Part shown: one piece after another, positions 26,080 through 34,347 of the stretch
Layout: every line of letters begins with the position of its first letter
How positions within the stretch are numbered: the stretch's first letter is position 1
Origin: Paenibacillus sp. FSL H7-0737
Lineage (GTDB): Bacteria > Bacillota > Bacilli > Paenibacillales > Paenibacillaceae
Length of the DNA stretch: 64,000 nucleotides
NCBI RefSeq assembly: GCF_000758545.1
Contig: NZ_CP009279.1
Span: 6,386,001 to 6,450,000 of the forward strand
Direction of reading: 5' to 3'
Position numbers and translations under genes: made by a program
The notes under the pieces: model-generated
Seen by the model: the letters and a program-made list of their open reading frames with translations, nothing else
Told to the model about the DNA's origin: nothing
Databases searched by the model: none

Positions 26080-27774
26080 ATGAAATTGGCAACTAAATTA
26101 ACTTGGATGATGTTCATCGTGTTACTTCTTGTTGGATCATCCATCGGGTTCTTCGGATACCGTACTGCGTATAAGCAAGTAGATGAAGCAGCAGGTATCG
26201 AATTGGTAGGATGCGCCAATATTACAACCGGGCTGATTGACCCATCAGATATTACCGCGTTAATTGCAGGAGATCAAAGCAAATTGGAGGCTGTCGAAGA
26301 CCGGATCGGTTGGATTGTGGCACATAAGGCTATTTTTAAAGAGGCGTTCATTTTATCGCTAGACGGAAAGATCCTCGCCGCAGATTCAAGCTTCAAAGCA
26401 AGAGGTTATAAAGCAGGCGACACTTTTTATTTCTCAGATGAAGAGAAACAAATGATCACTAAATCTAAGCATTCCGCTTACTCCAAGGTTTATACATACG
26501 AAGGTACCTCACTTAAGACGGGTTACGGCCCCATCTATCAGGATCATGATCCGTCCAAGCCTATAGTTGCTCTAATGGCTATTAACTTCGATGGCCCATT
26601 AATTCAAGAACGGACCCGAGACATCATTGTTCAGCCTTTTATTATCGGGACTTCCATTCTAGTTATTGCTATTGTGGCAGCATATCTCTTAATCCGCCGA
26701 ATGGTAAGTCCACTAACAAAGCTATCCAGAGGCGTAAATCTTGTTGCACAGGGTGATCTTACTCATGATCCTATTTCATTCAACAGCAAGGATGAGATTG
26801 GTACACTAGCTCGAAATTTCAACGGCATGACGCAGAGCTTGCGCATGCTCATTACCGAAGTTAATGAAACCTCCATGCAGGTGGCGTCTTCATCCGAAGA
26901 GCTCTCTGCCAGTGCACAGGAAACTAACCGTGCTGGTGAGTACAGTGTCAACGTTTCGATTGAACTTGCTGATGGAGCTAATACACAATTGCAAAATTTG
27001 GAGGGTGGATATAAGTCTGTACAAGACTTGTCACACTTCATTACAGAGATTGCAGGAAATGCTGATAACGCAATGAATAATGCTACCAGTAACGCCGAAA
27101 AGGCTCGTACAGGTCGAGAAGCAATGGACTCTACTACACAACAGATGAGCATCGTCAGTGACAGCATCACTGATTTAGCTGTCATTATTGAGACCTTGGG
27201 CGGCTACTCCAAGGAAATTGAGAATATTGTGGGCACGATTGCGAGCATCGCAGAAGAAACCAATTTGCTGTCGCTGAATGCAGCCATTGAAGCTGCAAGA
27301 GCCGGAGAAGAGGGAAGAGGCTTTGCGGTAGTTGCACAATCCGTACGCAAGCTTGCCGAGCGATCCGCCCAATCTGCTGCTCAAATCGGACAACTCGTAA
27401 GCATCATCGTAAATCAGATGGACCAAGCAGGAGAAACCATGAAGCGCTCTACAGAAGAGATGGATCAAGGCCGGGAATTAATCGTAACAGCAGGTCAATC
27501 CTTCTCCGAGATTGAGATGTCTGTCTCTGGGATGGCTTCACAAAGTCAGCAGATTTCCGGAACAGTCCGCGAGCTAGCCTCCATCTCCGATGGTCTCGTT
27601 ACTACTCTACAGAATATTGTAGACGTCGCTAATCAGACAGCAAGCGGTGCGGAAACATTATCCGCCTCCTCACAAGAGCAGCTTGCAGCCATGGAAGAAG
27701 TGGAGTCAGCCGCAGGTTTCCTGTCCTCGCTAGCTGAGAAGCTACAGATTCTAATTGAACGTTTCAAAGTATAA
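26080..27774 (+). CDS. Methyl-accepting chemotaxis protein
   Basis: A 564-residue chemoreceptor from the ATG at 26080. A first membrane helix (about residues 8-28) is followed by an extracellular sensor of about 155 residues with Cache-like features (IGWIVAHKAIFKEAFILSLDG and KILAADSSF). Then come a second helix (ILVIAIVAAYLLIRRMV), a HAMP segment (SPLTKLSRGVNLVAQGDLTH), and the signalling domain whose hairpin tip reads IASIAEETNLLSLNAAIEAA then EEGRGFAVVAQSVRKLAERS. It signals through CheW/CheA to the flagellar motor. No pentapeptide tether for CheR is seen at the C-terminus. The ribosome site is weak, so the exact start is less certain. Confidence 0.9.
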   Translation: MKLATKLTWMMFIVLLLVGSSIGFFGYRTAYKQVDEAAGIELVGCANITTGLIDPSDITALIAGDQSKLEAVEDRIGWIVAHKAIFKEAFILSLDGKILAADSSFKARGYKAGDTFYFSDEEKQMITKSKHSAYSKVYTYEGTSLKTGYGPIYQDHDPSKPIVALMAINFDGPLIQERTRDIIVQPFIIGTSILVIAIVAAYLLIRRMVSPLTKLSRGVNLVAQGDLTHDPISFNSKDEIGTLARNFNGMTQSLRMLITEVNETSMQVASSSEELSASAQETNRAGEYSVNVSIELADGANTQLQNLEGGYKSVQDLSHFITEIAGNADNAMNNATSNAEKARTGREAMDSTTQQMSIVSDSITDLAVIIETLGGYSKEIENIVGTIASIAEETNLLSLNAAIEAARAGEEGRGFAVVAQSVRKLAERSAQSAAQIGQLVSIIVNQMDQAGETMKRSTEEMDQGRELIVTAGQSFSEIEMSVSGMASQSQQISGTVRELASISDGLVTTLQNIVDVANQTASGAETLSASSQEQLAAMEEVESAAGFLSSLAEKLQILIERFKV

Positions 27775-27806
27775 TTCTTCTTATTCATGTAAGTTCTTAA
27801 ACTTAA

Positions 27807-27853
27807 AGGGGCTAGCGACCAAGCAGAGAAATTCTGCTTGGTCGCTAGCCCCT
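27807..27853. terminator. Bidirectional terminator
   Basis: A perfect 21-bp stem (27807-27827 with 27833-27853), loop of five bases, between the convergent chemoreceptor and the MHYT-GGDEF-EAL gene. Confidence 0.92.
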
Positions 27854-27869
27854 CTTCTATGTATTGAGA

Positions 27870-29885
27870 TCACGACGCTGCCGTATTCGCTATAAACCAC
27901 TCACCCAGCTCATGTACAGGCATCGGCCGACCGTAATAATAACCCTGCATGACTCTACAACCCAGTGATTTCAGCAATTCAATTTGCTCTGGTGTCTCCA
28001 CACCTTCCGCCACGACTTCCATATTAAGATGAGTCGCAATCGCAATAATATTGCTGATAATAGCTTTCTTGGAGTGCATCTTGCTGTTACGAATAAATAC
28101 TTGGTCAATCTTGAGTGTGTTCACTGGGATTTCATCCAAATTACCAAGGGAGGAGAAGCCTGTCCCAAAGTCATCCAGCGATACTCTTACCCCAAGCAAT
28201 CGAAGTCTAGACAGCTGTGCAACCGTCTCTTTCATGTTATGCATCGCAATGGACTCTGTAATCTCCAGTTCGAGAAAGTGTGGCTCTAATTCTGCACATG
28301 TGAGTGCTTCCGCTACAACATCGTATAGACTCCCATCCTCAAACATCCGTGCGGACATATTAATTGAGACCGGTACGTTAGCTATCTCTTCCTTATGCCA
28401 GAACCTGTTCTGGCTACACACATCATGTAGCATCCAATAGGTAATCGGAACGATCAGTCCGGTCTCCTCTGCAATAGGAATGAATTCCGCTGGCGAAATG
28501 ATCCCATGCTCTGGGTGTCTCCAGCGCAGCAGTGCTTCAAGACCCACCGTAACATTCATATATGAATCCCATTTCGGCTGATACACAACCATAAACTCAG
28601 AACGAGCCAAAGCTTTTCGAAGATCCTTCTCTAGCGACATCCGCCGTAACTGATGGCGGTTTACTTCCTGGTCGAACACACTGCATTTATTCTTACCTGA
28701 ATCCTTAGAGGTATAAAGAGCCGTATCCGCAGCCTTCATTAGCGCTGAGCGATCAGTCCCATGCATAGGAGTCATACTGATTCCAACACTTGCAGTAACA
28801 TATAGCTCATTGCCCTGAATACGATAGAATTCCTTAAGTTCATGCATAATATGCCCTGCTTCTTCCTGCGCACCCTCCAGTGTGCAATCTGGAAGAGCAA
28901 TCAGGAATTCGTCACCGCCTAAACGGAAGATCTTTCCTTTATCCCCTACAGAACGAATTAATCTAACAGCGACCTCCTGTAGTAACATATCTCCTATATC
29001 ATGTCCCAGCGTATCATTAATCGACTTAAAGCGATCTAGATCTACAATAAAAACAGCACCAGATCTGCTTTCAAAAAATTCATCTTTAAAATAGCGTTCT
29101 AGTCCATGTCGATTCGGCAGCTCTGTTAGCGGATCTTGATAAGCCATTCGTTCAAGCACATGGCGATCCAGAAATACGGCGCCAGCAGAAACTGCGAGCA
29201 TAAGTAGCGCTGCCAGCGAAAATGCCATTAACAGTATAACATCAGTCTCTACAAAAAAAGGTTTGCTTCCAGGTAAGTTGTTATATTCAAAATGACAAGC
29301 CTTTACACTTGTGTAATGCAATCCGGTAACTGAAAATCCGATAAACAACGCCGAGTATAGCTTCCATCGCTGAAACCCTGCGCATTCTTTAAACTTTTGA
29401 AACATCAATAATCCGATATAAGACGAAACCAAAACCAGAATTACAGCAACGGCTTGAATCCATATATCATAATGAATCCTCGTCGCAATCTTCATAGAAG
29501 ACATTCCGATATAATGCATAGCCGAAAAGCCGCTTCCCAAGAGAATACCACCTACTACTAAATTCCATATCTTTAACTGAGGAACAGATGTGATCCGGAA
29601 TGCCAAATAGCAGAATAACACACCAACTAATAGTGATATTATAGATCTGCCTGGATAATAATTGACCTCCGCCGGAAAGCGATTCGCCATTATCCCAACA
29701 TAATGTATTGCCCATATACCGCAGCCTAACACACAAGCTCCCGAGATCAACCACAGACGTCGGATTTTGCCAGTAGAACGTGAAACTTGCGAAATCAGAT
29801 TTAGTGCAGAATAAGTAACTGTCGCCGCTAGCACAAATGATAGTAAAACAATCCAAACATTAAAGTGGATTCCCATTTTATCCAT
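27870..29885 (-). CDS. MHYT-GGDEF-EAL cyclic-di-GMP signalling protein
   Basis: A 671-residue membrane protein. Residues 1-230 have seven helices with MHYT-type repeats (IHYVGIMA, MHYIGMSS, LHYTSVKA), proposed to bind copper and sense gases. The GGDEF domain (about 255-410) has RLGGDEFLI and an intact active site. The EAL domain (about 430-665) has LEALLRWRHPE, ITESIAMH, SLDDFGTGFSS, LKIDQVF and MQGYYYGRP, all expected catalytic motifs. Both making and breaking c-di-GMP are possible, and in such fusions often one activity dominates. It probably affects motility or biofilm. Monocistronic. Confidence 0.92.
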   Translation of the reverse strand: MDKMGIHFNVWIVLLSFVLAATVTYSALNLISQVSRSTGKIRRLWLISGACVLGCGIWAIHYVGIMANRFPAEVNYYPGRSIISLLVGVLFCYLAFRITSVPQLKIWNLVVGGILLGSGFSAMHYIGMSSMKIATRIHYDIWIQAVAVILVLVSSYIGLLMFQKFKECAGFQRWKLYSALFIGFSVTGLHYTSVKACHFEYNNLPGSKPFFVETDVILLMAFSLAALLMLAVSAGAVFLDRHVLERMAYQDPLTELPNRHGLERYFKDEFFESRSGAVFIVDLDRFKSINDTLGHDIGDMLLQEVAVRLIRSVGDKGKIFRLGGDEFLIALPDCTLEGAQEEAGHIMHELKEFYRIQGNELYVTASVGISMTPMHGTDRSALMKAADTALYTSKDSGKNKCSVFDQEVNRHQLRRMSLEKDLRKALARSEFMVVYQPKWDSYMNVTVGLEALLRWRHPEHGIISPAEFIPIAEETGLIVPITYWMLHDVCSQNRFWHKEEIANVPVSINMSARMFEDGSLYDVVAEALTCAELEPHFLELEITESIAMHNMKETVAQLSRLRLLGVRVSLDDFGTGFSSLGNLDEIPVNTLKIDQVFIRNSKMHSKKAIISNIIAIATHLNMEVVAEGVETPEQIELLKSLGCRVMQGYYYGRPMPVHELGEWFIANTAAS

Positions 29886-30113
29886 TAGTTAACCTCTTCA
29901 CCGGTTTTGAATCCCGTAATCGCTCAGCGTATTTCTCAAGTAAAAAATCAGTACACGAATATCAGATATGGAAGAGTGCGTAAAGATTATAGGTTATCCA
30001 TAAAAAGAAACTTTAGATGTATTCTACTCTGTATTCAGAAGATTGTCTAAGTAAATACTGGAATTTATACCCTTTTTTATTACGCGAAAAATGTCCATAT
30101 TTGACACAATCAC

Positions 30114-31772
30114 TCAACCCGGAAAACTTGAACCATGACCTTTTGATGATACATTTTTGGGAAATGTAATTCGCCATATCCATAGATTCAAAACTACCAG
30201 AACCAACAGGTAGATATAAACTCCACCCATAAACAAAGTGAAGACATAATGAATACCTGCCATCCCCATCAGCAAAAATAGTAATCCAAAGGAGTTTGCG
30301 GTGTAATCCTTCTGTTTAGCTGCCTCATAACGTTCTGAGAAAGGTAGTACCGGAGGATAAGAACGGAAACAAATGACCGCATAGATCAGCATTGCAAACA
30401 GCACGACTACCAAGTCTGGCACAATCCGCAGCCCAAACAACCAAAGATACACTATCGCTTCTATAGCGAATAAAGGTAATAGCAGGCGAACTATCGCTGC
30501 CTTAAGCATTCCACGATAGATGGGTGCGGTGTTTGGCAGAGGAATCAGCTTATAAATCCAAGAGCCTTTATAACCCGCAGAGTACCTTAGCATTAGAACA
30601 ACCGTCTGAAGTAACGTCGCACCGAAATAAATCATCAGGTATGTGTTCGAATCCTTGATAGACGATGCATTCCCATCCCAAAAGATCCCAAATATAAAAA
30701 TGAACGGGAAGACAATGGAATAACCGATTGCCGGATATACCTTTAACTTGAAGTCACGCTCATTCTTCATCATTGACCAGCTAAAGCGAAAAAACATGCC
30801 CTCTACCGGGTTCTTACAAGTTACTTTCGACAACCAGTCCACCATTCGGGCGTTACTCTTGCCAACGTTCCCTTGTTCTGAAAGCTTCTGTAAGCTCTTT
30901 TCGAATAAAGGCATCAGCTTAATATAAGCCACAATCAGCAGAACCGGAATTACTAAAGCTAGCACTGAAAGCACCACGAAGTGTGTATCTCTCGCCCCGC
31001 CAATCAACATCTCAAATGGAGCCGCGAACCAAATCGGAGAAATCAAATACTGCCACCATGCCGGCTTAAAAGAGAGGCTCAATTCAGCAATATCGAACAG
31101 TCTAACAACGAGCTGATACCCTACTGTAATCCCTATAGTCAAAATGATCTGTACATAATTAATAATATCTTTGAGCTTCTCCCCGTCGAAAAACTTCATA
31201 ATCAATAAATAAAGCAGCGCCGTAATGACGAGGATAAAGCAGTCCATCAGAATGATCTCAACAGCATATATTAGAAAAAATAGTACTCCCTGTTTGAACA
31301 GGCACAAAATCAGCGAAGGTCCGGTCAAGGTCAGCGTCACTGAAAATAAATAAATGAGAATGTGGATGCTCTTCGCCATGTTCAAGGTACGGCGGTTCAC
31401 TGGCTTTGAAGCCAGTATGTTTTTGTCCCGAAGATCAAGCATCACGGAAGAGAAATCAGAGATCAGTGTGGTCGTAATCATAAACATCACTACACCAAAC
31501 ACTAGACTCATCTGCAGCATATAGTTCCCCGTTAACATCATAAGAGGAATTAACATGACGCCAAAAAGTAAATAAATCCATTGCACCCGCAGCGGCGAGC
31601 CCTCTTTCTTCTCCTCCTTTTTCTGCATTCCAGCGAGCACTGTTGGTGTTCTTCTTCCGTCCATCGTCAGTTTGACCTGCAGAATACTCCGCATCACATC
31701 ATAATCAACTCCGATTCGGCTAAACCCACCTCGCAGCTTATCCAGAAGCTTCAGCACATAGAAATCAGTCAT
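30114..31772 (-). CDS. ABC exporter permease subunit
   Basis: A 552-residue membrane protein with about a dozen hydrophobic segments. The start is the ATG at 31772, which overlaps the ATPase stop by eight bases behind AGAGGGATATT; an upstream start at 31832 would lie inside the ATPase gene. It belongs to the large two-half ABC-2-like permeases that partner one ATPase in Bacillales; sequence features such as LRDKNILASKPVNRRTLNMAKS are conserved in this group, as I recall. The substrate is unknown. EcsB was considered, but this protein is much longer. Confidence 0.8.
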   Translation of the reverse strand: MTDFYVLKLLDKLRGGFSRIGVDYDVMRSILQVKLTMDGRRTPTVLAGMQKKEEKKEGSPLRVQWIYLLFGVMLIPLMMLTGNYMLQMSLVFGVVMFMITTTLISDFSSVMLDLRDKNILASKPVNRRTLNMAKSIHILIYLFSVTLTLTGPSLILCLFKQGVLFFLIYAVEIILMDCFILVITALLYLLIMKFFDGEKLKDIINYVQIILTIGITVGYQLVVRLFDIAELSLSFKPAWWQYLISPIWFAAPFEMLIGGARDTHFVVLSVLALVIPVLLIVAYIKLMPLFEKSLQKLSEQGNVGKSNARMVDWLSKVTCKNPVEGMFFRFSWSMMKNERDFKLKVYPAIGYSIVFPFIFIFGIFWDGNASSIKDSNTYLMIYFGATLLQTVVLMLRYSAGYKGSWIYKLIPLPNTAPIYRGMLKAAIVRLLLPLFAIEAIVYLWLFGLRIVPDLVVVLFAMLIYAVICFRSYPPVLPFSERYEAAKQKDYTANSFGLLFLLMGMAGIHYVFTLFMGGVYIYLLVLVVLNLWIWRITFPKNVSSKGHGSSFPG

Positions 31773-32565
31773 GAGAATATCCCTCTTGCATGACCGCAAC
31801 AAATTCCCCAGCAATATCACGGTATTTATCAAATCCAGTTAATTGATTAAAAATATCCTCAAGCGACCCTTCGCGGCCCTTCTCTCTTAGCTCAGCAAAG
31901 CTCCCATCCGCCACGATATCTCCACCATCGATCAAAACGATCCGGCTACTGATCTTCTCAACTACATCCATGATGTGTGAAGAATAGAAAATGGTCTTGC
32001 CCCTTGCCGCCAAAGATGCAAAAATCTCCTTTACCACCATTACGCTATTGGCATCCAGACCGCTCAACGGTTCATCTAGGAACAGAATATCGGGATCATG
32101 AAGCATGCTGGAGATCAGCAGTACCTTTTGTTTCATCCCTTTGGAGAAGGTTGCGATCCGTGAATCATAAGCTTTCTCAAGACCTAGCAAGGCCATTAAT
32201 TTTCCAGCCTTGTAATCCACATCACTACGCTTCATACCATACAACTCACCTACAAAAGTTAGATACTCCCTAGCGGTGAGGCTATCATATAATTCGGCTA
32301 CCTCCGGCACATAACCTATTCTTTTTTTGTAAGAAACATCTCCATCAGCAATATCCCTACCGAAAATCTCTACTTTGCCGTTATAGCCTTCTACCAGACC
32401 GAGCATAATCTTAACAGTTGTACTCTTTCCTGCCCCGTTAGGGCCGATATAGCCAATAATTTGTCCTCTGTATACCTTAAGGTCAATGCCCTTTAGCACC
32501 ATTCGGTCCGTGTAGTTCATCCATAAACCAGAAATCGCAATGACTGGATCATCAGCAAGGCCCAT
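31765..32565 (-). CDS. ABC transporter ATP-binding protein
   Basis: A 266-residue ATPase. Walker A GYIGPNGAGKSTT, signature FSKGMKQKVLL (a common exporter variant), Walker B ILFLDEPLSGLD and a switch His in YSSHIMD are all present. It is coupled to the permease gene by overlap and together they form an exporter of the CcmA/ABC-2 type. A palindrome TACAAT-A-ATTGTA lies about 60 bases upstream. Confidence 0.92.
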   Translation of the reverse strand: MGLADDPVIAISGLWMNYTDRMVLKGIDLKVYRGQIIGYIGPNGAGKSTTVKIMLGLVEGYNGKVEIFGRDIADGDVSYKKRIGYVPEVAELYDSLTAREYLTFVGELYGMKRSDVDYKAGKLMALLGLEKAYDSRIATFSKGMKQKVLLISSMLHDPDILFLDEPLSGLDANSVMVVKEIFASLAARGKTIFYSSHIMDVVEKISSRIVLIDGGDIVADGSFAELREKGREGSLEDIFNQLTGFDKYRDIAGEFVAVMQEGYSHD

Positions 32566-32624
32566 ATCCTAATCCCCTCTCTAGCGACTAATTGACGATG
32601 TTAAAAATTACTATTTCATAAAAT

Positions 32625-32637
32625 TACAATAATTGTA
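32625..32637. promoter_or_regulatory. Palindrome upstream of the ABC ATPase gene
   Basis: TACAAT-A-ATTGTA is a perfect inverted repeat. It is similar in spacing to Fur-family 7-1-7 boxes but with mismatches to the PerR box, so the regulator is not assigned. Confidence 0.35.
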
Positions 32638-32714
32638 TCATTCAACTGAATCCCACTCCATAATTTAACTCACTAATCTTATATCTATGAATGCTAATGC
32701 CCTTTTCAACACAA

Positions 32715-32739
32715 AAGGGAGAACCATTGGTCCCCCCTT
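32715..32739 (-). terminator. Terminator of the HxlR gene
   Basis: An 11-bp stem with two G-T pairs (AAGGGAGAACC at 32715-32725, GGTCCCCCCTT at 32729-32739). The following T tract on the minus strand is short. Confidence 0.55.
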
Positions 32740-32766
32740 AGAGTGTAGAGATCTATCCCACACAAA

Positions 32767-33159
32767 TTATTCTGTTTGATCCACTTGATCATATGAAGCT
32801 CTGGCCTTTTCAACCCACACATAATTTTTACTCGTCCACTGATTTAACGCTCTCATAGGCTCAAGTAACGACACCCCTAGGGGGGTTAGAGAATACTCTA
32901 CGATGGGTGGAACGGAAGGTGTAATCTCGCGTTGTACCAACCCATCTCGTTCCAGTTGCCGCAAAGTTTGAGTTAGCATTTTTTTAGAGATGCCTTCGAT
33001 TCGTCTTCTGATATCACTGTAACGAATGATTCCATCTTCCATGGCATAGATGACCAAAGCTGTCCATTTATTAGAGATAATATCAAGGACCTTACTGTAC
33101 CCACAAATCGATAACGAGATATCAGGCTCTACGGCATTCGTCGAAAATGGATTGTTCAT
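32767..33159 (-). CDS. HxlR-family winged-helix regulator
   Basis: A 130-residue regulator started at the ATG at 33159 behind GGGAGGACTTTAT. The HxlR core is seen in ICGYSKVLDIISNKWTALVI and the recognition region GISKKMLTQTLRQLERDGLV followed by VEYSLTPLGVSL. Cys19 sits at the position of the conserved N-terminal Cys that senses quinones, diamide or aldehydes in YodB and HypR. It is divergent from an oxidoreductase of the quinone/alcohol dehydrogenase type, the usual target arrangement for these thiol sensors. Confidence 0.85.
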   Translation of the reverse strand: MNNPFSTNAVEPDISLSICGYSKVLDIISNKWTALVIYAMEDGIIRYSDIRRRIEGISKKMLTQTLRQLERDGLVQREITPSVPPIVEYSLTPLGVSLLEPMRALNQWTSKNYVWVEKARASYDQVDQTE

Positions 33160-33173
33160 ATAAAGTCCTCCCG

Positions 33174-33207
33174 TGCACTTTTTGGTTCCCTGGACACTAT
33201 AAAGTGC
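33174..33207. promoter_or_regulatory. Inverted repeat between HxlR and oxidoreductase genes
   Basis: GCACTTT (33174-33180) and AAAGTGC (33201-33207) are exact inverse complements. A tighter palindrome CACT-ATAA-AGTG lies at 33195-33206. Either could be the operator shared by the divergent genes. Confidence 0.45.
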
Positions 33208-33273
33208 CTCCTTACTTAAGTGTAATTTATGGATTATTGTATGTCTATGCACTTCAAGAAGGAGAGATTGCTC

Positions 33274-34287
33274 ATGAAAGTATACGAAATCCAAAGTGAA
33301 TTTGGCCTCGATCAACTGAAGGTAGCCGAACGTCCAATTCCTAATCCTGGTTCTGGTGAAGTTCGTATAAAAATGCGGGCAGTTTCCCTTAACGCTAGAG
33401 ATTTAGGTGTCATTGATGGTTTTTATAACCCGATTTTGAACGCTCCATTAATTCCAGTATCGGACGGTGTTGGTGAAGTTGTCGCCTTAGGTGAGCATAC
33501 GTCCAGATTCAAGATTGGTGACCGGGTAAGCGGTATTTTTACTCAAAGCTGGGTTTCGGGAGAACCTACACAAGAAAATTGGGTGAGCTCACTTGGAAGT
33601 CCGCTTGATGGGTTGCTTGCAGAATATGTTGTGCTTCCCGAGGAGGGATTAGTTCGTGTGCCAGATCTATTAACTGATGAAGAAGCGGCAACTCTTCCTT
33701 GTGCAGGTGTTACAGCCTGGCATGCTATTGTTGAAGAAGGAAAGGTGAAGGCTGGAGAGACTGTAGTGATACAAGGAACGGGTGGAGTTTCACTATTCGC
33801 GCTTCAATTTGCCAAGCTTCACGGTGCACAGGTGATCATCACATCAAGCAGCGATGAGAAGCTTAAGCGTGCAAAGGGATTGGGAGCGGATTTCGGTATC
33901 AATTATTTAAAGACCCCTGAATGGGATAAGGCTGTTCTTGAGCTGACAGGGGGACGCGGGGCAGACCATATTGTTGATCTCGGTGGATCATCCACATTAA
34001 ATAAGTCAATCGTGGCGCTGCGGGTGGGTGGAAGGATCAGTCTGGTAGGCGGTCTGTCGGGCTTCCAAGTCGAGGGCTTTGAAATCATCCCTGCAATTCT
34101 GAGAAAAGCACGCCTTCAAGCCATCAATGTCGGAAGCCGTGACATGTTTGAGACGATGAACCGTGCGGTTGAACAAAATGGACTTCGCCCTATCATTGAC
34201 GCTGTATTTCCATTTGAACAATCTGTTGAAGCATTGCAATACTTGGCTAAGGGTACACACTTCGGAAAAATCTGCATTAAGTTTTAA
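33274..34287 (+). CDS. Zinc-independent MDR-family oxidoreductase (quinone reductase/alcohol dehydrogenase-like)
   Basis: A 337-residue medium-chain reductase from the ATG at 33274 behind AGAAGGAGAGATTGCTC. The GroES-like N-terminal part contains NPGSGEVRIKMRAVSLNARD, where the usual zinc-ligand Cys (C-x-S/T) is replaced by Asn-Ala. The structural-zinc Cys cluster is absent, so no zinc is expected. The NAD(P) motif is QGTGGVSLFALQFAK, and SSSDEKLKRAKGLGAD suggests NADPH. It is probably induced by electrophiles through the divergent HxlR regulator. The natural substrate is unknown. Confidence 0.85.
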   Translation: MKVYEIQSEFGLDQLKVAERPIPNPGSGEVRIKMRAVSLNARDLGVIDGFYNPILNAPLIPVSDGVGEVVALGEHTSRFKIGDRVSGIFTQSWVSGEPTQENWVSSLGSPLDGLLAEYVVLPEEGLVRVPDLLTDEEAATLPCAGVTAWHAIVEEGKVKAGETVVIQGTGGVSLFALQFAKLHGAQVIITSSSDEKLKRAKGLGADFGINYLKTPEWDKAVLELTGGRGADHIVDLGGSSTLNKSIVALRVGGRISLVGGLSGFQVEGFEIIPAILRKARLQAINVGSRDMFETMNRAVEQNGLRPIIDAVFPFEQSVEALQYLAKGTHFGKICIKF

Positions 34288-34329
34288 CAGTAGAACCCCC
34301 CTGTAAAAAAGCAGGGGGGTTCTACTGTT
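34286..34329. terminator. Bidirectional terminator
   Basis: A perfect 18-bp stem (34286-34303 with 34312-34329) rich in C/G with an A-rich loop, between the oxidoreductase and the convergent surface-protein operon. Confidence 0.9.
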
Positions 34330-34347
34330 ATATTCAGCTACCGCCAA

